64,000 nucleotides of DNA from an uncultured Oxalobacteraceae bacterium (GTDB lineage: Bacteria; Pseudomonadota; Gammaproteobacteria; Burkholderiales; Burkholderiaceae_D). The position numbers were made by a program, and so were the translations under genes. The notes beneath the pieces are model-generated. The model saw only the letters and a program-made list of their open reading frames with translations, was not told the origin of the DNA and ran no database searches. The stretch spans positions 1-64,000 of the forward strand of contig CAIWPG010000281.1 of assembly GCA_903914535.1 (NCBI GenBank), written 5' to 3'. Below are positions 17,785 to 26,323 of the stretch, piece after piece. Within the stretch, counting starts at the first letter, position 1; each line of letters begins with the position of its first letter.

Positions 17785-19233
17785 TTAACTCAAAATATCT
17801 TTCACAACCTTACCGTACACAACAGTCGGACGTTCCGAGCGACCGTTATTCAGGAAGGTAGTTTTCAAATGATCCAGACCCAATAATTGCAATACAGTCG
17901 CATGCACATCATAGGTATCCACGGCTTTATCCTTATCTGCGACTTGCAAACCGATTTCATCGGTTTCACCATAAGTAAAGCCCGCTTTTAAACCACCGCC
18001 GGCCAGCCACTGGGTATAACCCCACGGATTATGATCACGGCCATTACCGCTCTGACCGTAGGAAGTACGACCAAACTCGGAAGTCCATACCACGAGAGTT
18101 GTTTCCAGCAAACCGCGCTCTTTTAAATCAGCCAGTAATGCACCGATTGGTTTATCAACCATCTTAGCCATCAGGCCATGATTTTTTTCAAGATTGCTAT
18201 GGGCATCCCAGCTGGTAATTTCAGTCTGATTTTCAGGTGAACCTGAAACCACCTGAATAAAGCGCACACCACGCTCAACCAAACGACGTGCACGCAACAA
18301 GGTCGTACCATAACCGGCGGTTGTCGGATCATTCAGTCCATATTTATCTTTGGTATCTTCTGATTCCTTCGAAAGATCGACGGCTTCCGGTGCTGCACGC
18401 TGCATACGATCAGCCAGCTCATACGAACGTACCCGTGCTTTCAGTTCAGTATCGGACGGATAACGCGCTTCACCTTGCGCATTCAGGCGTTTTAACAAAT
18501 CCAGCGAAGCACGCTGTTCATTTGCCGCCGTCAGTTCAGGGCGTTGCAGATACAGAATGGGCGACGGGCCCGGACGGAATGCCGTACCCTGATACACGGC
18601 AGGTAAGAAACCGGAGCTCCAGTTAACCGAACCGGCCGTTGGTTCGCTTTTACCGTTATACAGAACTACATACGATGGCAAATCCTGGTTAGCCGAACCC
18701 AGCGCATAATTGACCCAGGCACCCAGAGAAGGACGACCCGGGCTTACATCACCGGTATTCAATTTTAAAATCGAAATATCGTGCGTTGCACCTACTGTCA
18801 CGCTCGATTTAATAAAAGTCATCTTATCGGCATGCTGTGCAATGTTGGGAACCAGATCAGAAAACCAGGCACCGCTTTCGCCATACTGTTTCCAGGTACG
18901 GTTTGATGCAAACAATTTACCGACACCACCCTGGGTACTGGTTTTGATCCCTTTCAGAAAGGATGCCGGTACATCTTGTCCATGTAATTTAACCAGTTCC
19001 GGTTTGTAGTCATACAAATCCAGCGTACTCGGAGCGCCATTCTGGTGTAACCAGATAACCGATTTAATTTTAGCCGGAAAATTACCGGCTTTAGGTGCCA
19101 GTGGATCTGCCGCCAGGTCTGCCGCAGATGCGGCTGAAATAACTCCGCCACCCGGCAAAAAACCACTCAATGCCGCACCACCAAAACCCATGCCGGAGCG
19201 AATCAGAAAATCGCGACGTGATTGTGTACTCAT
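17785..19233 (-). CDS. DUF1501 domain-containing protein (alkaline phosphatase/sulfatase-like fold, Tat signal)
   Basis: Tat motif SRRDFLIRSGMGFGGAAL; FGRTSYGQSGNGRDHNPWGYTQWLAGGGLKAG typical of DUF1501. Confidence 0.92.
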   Translation of the reverse strand: MSTQSRRDFLIRSGMGFGGAALSGFLPGGGVISAASAADLAADPLAPKAGNFPAKIKSVIWLHQNGAPSTLDLYDYKPELVKLHGQDVPASFLKGIKTSTQGGVGKLFASNRTWKQYGESGAWFSDLVPNIAQHADKMTFIKSSVTVGATHDISILKLNTGDVSPGRPSLGAWVNYALGSANQDLPSYVVLYNGKSEPTAGSVNWSSGFLPAVYQGTAFRPGPSPILYLQRPELTAANEQRASLDLLKRLNAQGEARYPSDTELKARVRSYELADRMQRAAPEAVDLSKESEDTKDKYGLNDPTTAGYGTTLLRARRLVERGVRFIQVVSGSPENQTEITSWDAHSNLEKNHGLMAKMVDKPIGALLADLKERGLLETTLVVWTSEFGRTSYGQSGNGRDHNPWGYTQWLAGGGLKAGFTYGETDEIGLQVADKDKAVDTYDVHATVLQLLGLDHLKTTFLNNGRSERPTVVYGKVVKDILS

Positions 19234-19328
19234 GATATTTTTTCCTTATTTTTTATGTTATTCAAGGTATTCAGATTAATCAGACCGGATCAGTCTGATA
19301 CAGGCTGATCCGGTCATCCAGGAAACAA

Positions 19329-21683
19329 TTAAAAACGATATGCAAAGTCATTCGAGTTAGCTACGGTATGAACCAGATCAACGAATGCTGCGGCACGTAC
19401 CGGATTAAATGCAGCGGAAGCCGGCACACCGGTCGGAATAGCAATTTCAAACTTTCCGGACGATGCTTTTTGCTGAATCAACTTTTCCTGTGATGTTAAA
19501 AATTCTTTCAGCAACGCCCGTTCTGCTTTACTCGGTTCACGGGAAAAAAGAATTTCATACAATTTACTCACCTGAGCGGATTCATCGTTACCGGCTTCAC
19601 GAATAACACGACCAGCTAATGCCTGCGACCAGCCAAAAACCACATCGCTGTTAAACAGGGTCAGTGCTTGCAATGGCGTCGTTGTTACATCGCGTTTGTG
19701 ATGCGGATGTGACGAATCTGCCGGATCAAACGTTTGTGTTAATGGATAAGGAATACTGCGTCGGACAAAGGTGTAAATGCTACGGCGATTAAAGTCATGT
19801 GCATCTGTTGAAACCACCCATAAATTACCTGCGCCCAAATTGCCTGGCACTTGCGGAAATACTGCCGGTCCGCCGACTTTATCTTCGATTTCACCCGATG
19901 CAAATAACAGGGAATCACGAATCTCTTCCGCTTCCAGCCGTTTACGCGGGAATACCGCCAGCAATTTATTTTCCGGATCTGCTTTTAAGACTTCAAGCCG
20001 TTCATCCGATGACTCACGGTACACACTCGACAACAGAATTTCACGTTGTAATTTTTTGACGCTCCATCCTTGTTTGATGAAATTTCCAGCCAGGTAATCC
20101 AGTAATTCAGGATTAGTTGGCTTTTGTCCGGCACGCCCGAAATCAGCGACTGTACTGACAATACCGTTATTAAAATACTGGCTCCATACCCGGTTAACAT
20201 AGACACGTGCTGTCAATGGATTGTTATCACTGGTAATCCATTTAGCTAAGGCCGCACGCCGGCCGGAAGATGTGGCTGTCGGAATAATTTCAAGCTTATC
20301 GCCGCCCCATAAAGCAGGAATACCTGGTTGTACTTCATCCAGAGGACGTTCATGCGTACCACCAAAACGAATATTCGTCGGTGGTGAATCAGAATGACCG
20401 AGTTCAGTTACAGAAGTAATCTGGTTCGATCCGCTGCCTGGTCTGAGCTTGTCGAATTTCTTCAGCTCATTCGTCAGTTTTTCATAATCCTTCCATTTAG
20501 GAATATTTTCCGGTTTGTAATCAGCACTGTCTTTATCTTCGGCTGTCAGCTTCAGATAAGCGGCAATGTCATTATCTGTAGTGACACTTTTCAGACGAAA
20601 ATTAACCCAGCGATCCAATGCATTCCATTCACTCTCCGGTTTAAAGATAGCTTCACGACTATCGGTCAGATAACGTTCTTTGTGGTATTTCAAACCTTCA
20701 GCACGTACGGTATCCAAAATTGCTTTTTGCTTAGCGCGGATATCTTTGCTTGCCTCGCGATAAGCTGCTTGCTTTTTAATGAATTCCGTATCCCATGCTG
20801 ACTCCGTGCCTTTCATCAGAGCCATTTTTTCATCGACGCTGGTATTAGCAAAGAATGCCTGCAACTGGAAGTATTCTTTTTGACTTACTTTGTCTGATTT
20901 ATGATTGTGGCATCGTGCGCAGCCAACCGTTGCAGCCAGAAAAGCACCACCGACCAGATCGGTCATATCTGTAGCAATTTCATATTTACGCTGAACCAAA
21001 TCACGTGAATTACTGTTATCCGGGTAGCCAGCCAAAAAGCCGGTAGCGATTTTAGCTTCCTGACTATCAGGGAAGAGTTCATCACCAGCCAGTTGTTCCT
21101 GTACAAAACGGTCAAACGGTTTATCCTGATTAAACGCATTAATCACGTAATCACGATAACGCCAGTTGTTAGGACGTGTCTGGTCACCCTGAAAACCGGC
21201 ACTGTCTGCATAACGGGCCAGATCAAGCCAGCGACGTGCCTGACGCTCACCGAAATGCGGCGACGACAATAAACGATCTACCAGTTTTTCATAAGCTTGT
21301 GGTGAATGATCGTTCTCAAACGCTTTCACATCTTCCGTAGTCGGGAGAATACCCCAGGCGTCCAGCGTAGCGCGGCGGATATAAGTACCACGGGAGGCAT
21401 CTGCCGATGGTTTAATCCCCCTGGCTTCCAGTTGTGCAAGGATAAATGCATCAATAGGAGTACGTACCCATTTACTTTGTCTGACTGCTGGTGCAGCAAC
21501 CAGTTGTATCGGTTGATATGCCCATGGTTTAACCACTGGTGCCGGTACTTTTGCAGCAGCAGAAGCCGTAGCTGCCGGAACAGCTTTGCTCTGATCAGCA
21601 GCCGGCTTATCATCATTTGCAGCGCTTGAAATTGCCGTAGTAAACGTCAGCAGGACCGAGAGATAAAGCGCTTTAGTCTTCAT
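19329..21683 (-). CDS. PSD1/DUF1549-DUF1553 domain (planctomycete cytochrome-associated) protein
   Basis: DUF1549 (RQARRWLDLARYADSAGFQGDQTRPNNWRYRDYVINAFNQDKPFDRFVQEQLAGDE), heme-like motif CARCHNHK, DUF1553 (RVWSQYFNNGIVSTVADFGRAG). Confidence 0.93.
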   Translation of the reverse strand: MKTKALYLSVLLTFTTAISSAANDDKPAADQSKAVPAATASAAAKVPAPVVKPWAYQPIQLVAAPAVRQSKWVRTPIDAFILAQLEARGIKPSADASRGTYIRRATLDAWGILPTTEDVKAFENDHSPQAYEKLVDRLLSSPHFGERQARRWLDLARYADSAGFQGDQTRPNNWRYRDYVINAFNQDKPFDRFVQEQLAGDELFPDSQEAKIATGFLAGYPDNSNSRDLVQRKYEIATDMTDLVGGAFLAATVGCARCHNHKSDKVSQKEYFQLQAFFANTSVDEKMALMKGTESAWDTEFIKKQAAYREASKDIRAKQKAILDTVRAEGLKYHKERYLTDSREAIFKPESEWNALDRWVNFRLKSVTTDNDIAAYLKLTAEDKDSADYKPENIPKWKDYEKLTNELKKFDKLRPGSGSNQITSVTELGHSDSPPTNIRFGGTHERPLDEVQPGIPALWGGDKLEIIPTATSSGRRAALAKWITSDNNPLTARVYVNRVWSQYFNNGIVSTVADFGRAGQKPTNPELLDYLAGNFIKQGWSVKKLQREILLSSVYRESSDERLEVLKADPENKLLAVFPRKRLEAEEIRDSLLFASGEIEDKVGGPAVFPQVPGNLGAGNLWVVSTDAHDFNRRSIYTFVRRSIPYPLTQTFDPADSSHPHHKRDVTTTPLQALTLFNSDVVFGWSQALAGRVIREAGNDESAQVSKLYEILFSREPSKAERALLKEFLTSQEKLIQQKASSGKFEIAIPTGVPASAAFNPVRAAAFVDLVHTVANSNDFAYRF

Positions 21684-21798
21684 CGCTTACCTCCTGAAAC
21701 AGGTATAAATTTTTTCATGTTATTGCCCCTTAAATGAATAATGCATTTGTCCTGACACAAGACTGTGAAGTAAAGTAAAGTGAACCTGAACCTGTATG

Positions 21799-21814
21799 AG
21801 CAACTATCAGGCCA
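21799..21814 (-). promoter_or_regulatory. candidate sigma54 (-24/-12) promoter for the PSD1-DUF1501-cytochrome operon
   Basis: minus strand TGGCCTGATAGTTGCT, GG-N10-GC spacing. Confidence 0.6.
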
Positions 21815-21959
21815 GCTTTCATCCCCTCACAAAAAATGCTTAAAAAATCATCAGGACAATACGCCATTCGTCTTAGATTCCCCCTGCAGAAACCAGGTTT
21901 TTATACTTATTTCATAAAAAATTTCTCTTCTTACATTTGCTAATAAATCGGCTGTTTCG

Positions 21960-21975
21960 TGCTGTTGCAGCAGCA
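21960..21975. promoter_or_regulatory. candidate activator dyad TGYTG-N6-CAGCA
   Basis: TGCTG-TTGCAG-CAGCA in divergent intergenic region. Confidence 0.55.
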
Positions 21976-21993
21976 CCCGTTATGTATCATTGC

Positions 21994-22009
21994 TGCTGGA
22001 CTTGCAGCA
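21994..22009. promoter_or_regulatory. candidate activator dyad TGYTG-N6-CAGCA
   Basis: TGCTG-GACTTG-CAGCA; second site 34 bp from the first. Confidence 0.55.
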
Positions 22010-22161
22010 GATGCGTAAAGTCATCTGTCCTAAAACAAACATATTATTTTCTGCTGAAGAATCACCAGGTTACGCGATGCAACTGCGCGCTATGCAGCAG
22101 ATCTGTTTAAATTTCATCCTGCAATACCCAACTGATTACCGCCGGCAGGGCGGACCTCGCC

Positions 22162-22177
22162 TGGCACGATGATTGCT
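22162..22177 (+). promoter_or_regulatory. candidate sigma54 (-24/-12) promoter for the rhodanese-cytochrome b561 operon
   Basis: TGGCACGATGATTGCT, near-perfect match to TGGCACG-N4-TTGCW. Confidence 0.75.
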
Positions 22178-22212
22178 CATTAAAAAGTATTCACATTTAA
22201 GGAGTCGTTATT

Positions 22213-22704
22213 ATGAAAAGTTTGATTAATAAGAAAAACCTGCTGATCGTTGCATTAGGTCTTACTGCATCCATCGTCTTTGCACAACAAAGCACAACGA
22301 ACCCTAAAGCAGCAGCAGCGGCAGCGGCCGACGTCTGGAAATACCAGGCAAAACGACTCACCAGTACTGAAATTGATAGCTTGCTGGCGACACCGGAAAA
22401 ATTGCTGGTCATTGATGTACGTCGCCCGGATGAGTTGAGCGCCAAAGGCAGTTTTCCTGTCTACCTGAACATACAAGCGAAGGATCTGGAAAAAAGCCTG
22501 GCTTATATCCCTAAAGACCGCGCCATCATTACTGTATCTAACCACGCACACCGCGCTGGTGCTGCGGCCGATATCCTGGCAGCCAAAGGCTACAAAGTAG
22601 CCGGTGCAGCCGGATCGGAAGATTACGAAGCACAAGGCGGAAAATCTATTATCCGCATTGCCGCACCAATACCCAAGGCAGCACCAATAGCTGCAGCAAA
22701 CTAA
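22213..22704 (+). CDS. periplasmic rhodanese-like domain protein lacking the catalytic Cys
   Basis: Signal peptide; LLVIDVRRPDEL; active-site loop ITVSNHAHRAG (Ser in Cys position). Confidence 0.82.
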   Translation: MKSLINKKNLLIVALGLTASIVFAQQSTTNPKAAAAAAADVWKYQAKRLTSTEIDSLLATPEKLLVIDVRRPDELSAKGSFPVYLNIQAKDLEKSLAYIPKDRAIITVSNHAHRAGAAADILAAKGYKVAGAAGSEDYEAQGGKSIIRIAAPIPKAAPIAAAN

Positions 22705-22745
22705 TACCGCTTCAGAATTAAAAACATCAAAATAAGGTCGCCGGC

Positions 22746-23606
22746 ATGAACACCAAATTAATAAATGAACAGGGCCATGAAACCGTCAGCTCCGTACTAA
22801 CCCGTATTCACTTGTGGGATTTGCCTGTCCGTATTTTTCATTGGGCACTGGTCGGACTGGTCACCACGGCTGTCATTACAGGTGAACTTGGCGGCGATCT
22901 GATGGATATTCACAGCAAAGCCGGCATTGCCATCATTGGCCTGGTCGTATTCCGGCTGATCTGGGGCTTTGTTGGTTCCACACATGCACGTTTTATCAAC
23001 TTTGCACCTTCCCCGCCAAAAATTAAGGCGTACTTACGTGGTCAATGGAAAGGTGTCGGTCATAACCCGATTGGCGCATTATCCGTATTAGCATTACTCG
23101 CCTTATTGGCAATACAAGCTGGTACCGGTTTGTTTTCCAATGACGATATCGCCTTTACCGGCCCTCTGGCTGACCTGGCAGGGTCAGCGCTATCGAACCG
23201 CCTCACCAGCATCCATCAATTACTCTCTAATTTCTTACTGGGATTATTGGTACTACATATCGTCGCTATCGGGTTTTATGTGATATTTAAAAAAGATAAT
23301 CTGGTCAGGCCTATGATCACAGGCTGGAAAGAAGTTCAAAAAACAGCTGACCCGGAAATCTCCGTAAAATCCGCTAAACCAGTCCGCAAAGGCAGCCTGC
23401 CCGCATTTTTAGTTGCCAGCTTCATTGCCCTGACTGTGATTTACAGTGTCAGCGGTGCGGCACGGCATGAGGATACTGCGGCGGGTACAAGCCCTGCAGC
23501 GACTGAAATGAAAAATACCCCGGCATCTGCAAGCGACCTTAGCAATAAAACGGGCCAGCCGGTTGCCGCCACACCGCGCGCTGCTACCGTTACGCCATCC
23601 TGGTAA
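22746..23606 (+). CDS. cytochrome b561 domain-containing protein
   Basis: VRIFHWALVGLVTTAVITGE, HSKAGIAIIGLVVFRLIWGFVGSTHARF, HQLLSNFLLGLLVLHIVAIGFY. Confidence 0.88.
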   Translation: MNTKLINEQGHETVSSVLTRIHLWDLPVRIFHWALVGLVTTAVITGELGGDLMDIHSKAGIAIIGLVVFRLIWGFVGSTHARFINFAPSPPKIKAYLRGQWKGVGHNPIGALSVLALLALLAIQAGTGLFSNDDIAFTGPLADLAGSALSNRLTSIHQLLSNFLLGLLVLHIVAIGFYVIFKKDNLVRPMITGWKEVQKTADPEISVKSAKPVRKGSLPAFLVASFIALTVIYSVSGAARHEDTAAGTSPAATEMKNTPASASDLSNKTGQPVAATPRAATVTPSW

Positions 23607-23645
23607 AAAATAAATCAGCACATGGAATGCCATGTAAAAAAATAC

Positions 23646-23672
23646 CGGCCCGCATCCATGATGCCGGGCCTT
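23646..23672. terminator. hairpin downstream of cytochrome b561 gene
   Basis: GGCCCGCATC-CAT-GATGCCGGGCC followed by T-rich sequence. Confidence 0.5.
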
Positions 23673-23829
23673 TCAAGTTTTGCTCTTATGCAAAAAAGTA
23701 CTAACTAAATACACATAAATTCGTTCTCTTTATAACAAACCAATGCAATACTTTCACCATAACGGTTAAATAAGTAATAAAGAAACGGCTGTATGCCCCA
23801 TTTACAGCAATCAGAACCAGGAAATCACC

Positions 23830-24942
23830 ATGAGCATCGCAGTCAAACAACTCAATAAGCGGTTTGGTCAGTTTCAAGCCTTAAACAATGTCTCTCTTGA
23901 TTTTCCGGCCGGAGAATTAACGGCGTTACTGGGACCATCCGGGTGTGGAAAAACCACCTTATTACGCATTATTGCCGGACTTGAACATGCGGATAGCGGA
24001 CAGGTATTGCTTGATGGTGAAGATGCTACCGTTAAACATGTCCGTGAACGCCAGGTCGGATTTGTTTTTCAACACTATGCGCTTTTTAAGCACATGAGCA
24101 TCTTTGATAATGTTGCTTTTGGCTTGAGGGTAAAATCACGTCAGCATCGTCCCAGTGAAGCGCAAATACGTGAAAAAGTAAAAAAATTACTGGATCTCGT
24201 CCAGCTCGACTGGCTGGCAGATCGTTACCCGTCGCAACTCTCCGGCGGACAGCGCCAGCGTATCGCTCTGGCACGGGCTCTGGCCGTTGAACCGCGCGTA
24301 TTACTACTGGATGAACCATTCGGTGCGTTGGATGCCAAAGTCAGGAAAGAATTACGTCGCTGGCTGAGGCAGTTACACGATGAATTACACGTCACCAGCA
24401 TCTTCGTCACGCACGATCAGGAAGAAGCATTGGAAGTATCCGACCAGATTATTGTCATGAACCAGGGACAGGTTGAACAACAAGGTTCGCCGGAACAGGT
24501 ATATCAGTATCCCGCCTCACCTTTTGTTTATGGTTTTCTGGGGAGTGTAAATCTGTTTCATGGCAGGCTGCATGAGGGTATATTACAGGCTGGAACTGCA
24601 TCATTTAACGCACCGGAACACCAGCATGTCATAGATGGCAGCGGAACTGCCTATGTGCGGCCGCATGAGCTTGATGTGCAGCGCTACAGCCCGGATATGC
24701 CAGGACTGGTGGCGCAGTTAAAACGCGTACACAGCATCGGACCGCTAACCCAGCTTGAATTAGCACGTGAAGACAATAACGAATTAATCGAGGCATTGCT
24801 ACCGACGGAGTACTACGCCGCCAGACAATTCAAAACTGGTGAAACATTGTTAGTCACTCCGCGTCGCCTGCATATTTTTACCAGCCCTGAATCTGCTCCG
24901 ATATTAAAAGCAGACTCTACCTTTACTACTGCTCAATTATGA
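23830..24942 (+). CDS. cysA: sulfate/thiosulfate ABC transporter ATP-binding protein
   Basis: [89 protein letters not shown]. Confidence 0.93.
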   Translation: MSIAVKQLNKRFGQFQALNNVSLDFPAGELTALLGPSGCGKTTLLRIIAGLEHADSGQVLLDGEDATVKHVRERQVGFVFQHYALFKHMSIFDNVAFGLRVKSRQHRPSEAQIREKVKKLLDLVQLDWLADRYPSQLSGGQRQRIALARALAVEPRVLLLDEPFGALDAKVRKELRRWLRQLHDELHVTSIFVTHDQEEALEVSDQIIVMNQGQVEQQGSPEQVYQYPASPFVYGFLGSVNLFHGRLHEGILQAGTASFNAPEHQHVIDGSGTAYVRPHELDVQRYSPDMPGLVAQLKRVHSIGPLTQLELAREDNNELIEALLPTEYYAARQFKTGETLLVTPRRLHIFTSPESAPILKADSTFTTAQL

Positions 24943-25883
24943 ACTTTCAACAATTACGCTCCATTCGTGAAGCATCGCGCTGCGGATTTAATCTGACCGA
25001 GGTCGCCAACGTGCTATTCACATCGCAGCCGGGTGTAAGTCGTCAGATCCGTGAACTGGAAGAAGAACTGGGCGTCACTATTTTTGAGCGGAACGGCAAA
25101 CGTCTGACAGGGCTGACTGAACCGGGCAGAGGCATTTTAACCATTGTTGAACGCCTGTTGGTAGAAGCAGAAAACCTGCAACGCGCCAGTAATGATTACG
25201 CAGATCAAAACAAAGGCACACTGACCATTGCTACGACCCACACCCAGGCACGCTATGTATTACCGCATGTTGTACAGGCATTCCGGCTGGCATTTCCCAA
25301 CGTCCGGATCGCGCTGCAACAAAGCTCACCTGAACATATTGCCGATCTGGTGATGTCAGGAAAAGCAGATATTGGTATTGCAACCGAAGGCCTGAGTCAG
25401 TTTAAAGACCTGGCTTCGTTTGCATGCTATGAATGGAGCCACGTATTAGTTGTCCCTGACGGACATCCTTTGCTGTCCTGTGTCGCCAACGGCGAACAAA
25501 TCAAACTACAGGATATCGCCACCTGGCCACTGATTACCTACGATATCGGCTTTACCGGTCGCAGCCATATTGATAAAGCATTTCGTGCCAGCGATCTGCA
25601 CGCCGATATCGTTCTGACTGCGATGGATGCCGATGTTATCGGACAATATGTCGCACTCGGTATGGGTGTGGGTATCGTCGCCTCAATGGCAGCCGAATCA
25701 CTCAGAGCACATGGCTTAAACACGATACCTGCCAGTCACTTGTTTAGCGCCAACGTCACGCGTCTGGCGGTACGTCGCGGTACCTATCTGCGCACTTACA
25801 CCGTCGATTTTATTCTGGAATTTGCCCCGGATCTGACCAGAGAAAAAATTATCACTGAAGTTGCGCTGATCAACCACGACTGA
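24939..25883 (+). CDS. cysB: CysB-type LysR-family transcriptional regulator
   Basis: [46 protein letters not shown] (CysB/Cbl subfamily); 4-bp overlap with cysA. Confidence 0.88.
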   Translation: MNFQQLRSIREASRCGFNLTEVANVLFTSQPGVSRQIRELEEELGVTIFERNGKRLTGLTEPGRGILTIVERLLVEAENLQRASNDYADQNKGTLTIATTHTQARYVLPHVVQAFRLAFPNVRIALQQSSPEHIADLVMSGKADIGIATEGLSQFKDLASFACYEWSHVLVVPDGHPLLSCVANGEQIKLQDIATWPLITYDIGFTGRSHIDKAFRASDLHADIVLTAMDADVIGQYVALGMGVGIVASMAAESLRAHGLNTIPASHLFSANVTRLAVRRGTYLRTYTVDFILEFAPDLTREKIITEVALINHD

Positions 25884-26029
25884 TCAACTGCATGCCACTA
25901 CACGCCGGGGGCAGGGTACTGCAACCGGCATTAAAAACACGCATAGCCAGCCCGCCGTTTTTTCTAAGTAATAAAACCCTATCCTCCCTGCCCCCCGCAG
26001 TTCAGCACGGACATCCGGTATAAACATAC

Positions 26030-26045
26030 TGTTGAATTCGCAGCA
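26030..26045. promoter_or_regulatory. candidate activator dyad TGYTG-N6-CAGCA upstream of TonB receptor
   Basis: TGTTG-AATTCG-CAGCA. Confidence 0.55.
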
Positions 26046-26078
26046 AATAAATAAAAATTAGTTTATATCGCACTACCA

Positions 26079-26094
26079 GGTTGAATTTTCAACA
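26079..26094. promoter_or_regulatory. related dyad GGTTG-AATTTT-CAACA upstream of TonB receptor
   Basis: perfect GTTGAA-TT-TTCAAC palindrome with the same N6 spacing. Confidence 0.45.
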
Positions 26095-26265
26095 CATGAC
26101 AATGCCGAAAATTTCCGTGATTCAGCTACGATATGCCAGACATATTTTTCTCTTTTTTTAAGACTGGATTTGTATCAATCAAGAGCTAAAACCGATAAAA
26201 ATCACCTGACTGATTTCATGTCAGTCTCCCACAATAAAGCATCGGTTAAAACGACAAATAAGACA

Positions 26266-26281
26266 TGGTATGTAACTTGCG
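26266..26281 (+). promoter_or_regulatory. candidate sigma54 (-24/-12) promoter of TonB receptor gene
   Basis: TGGTATGTAACTTGCG, GG-N10-GC spacing, 58 bp before the ATG. Confidence 0.55.
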
Positions 26282-26323
26282 TAACGAATTGTATTTACCT
26301 CTTATTTTTCAGGAGAATTTGCA

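Noticed and set aside
25883-26323. Cobalamin riboswitch upstream of the TonB receptor
   Set aside because: No recognisable B12-box core; the region is better explained by dyads plus a -24/-12 promoter.
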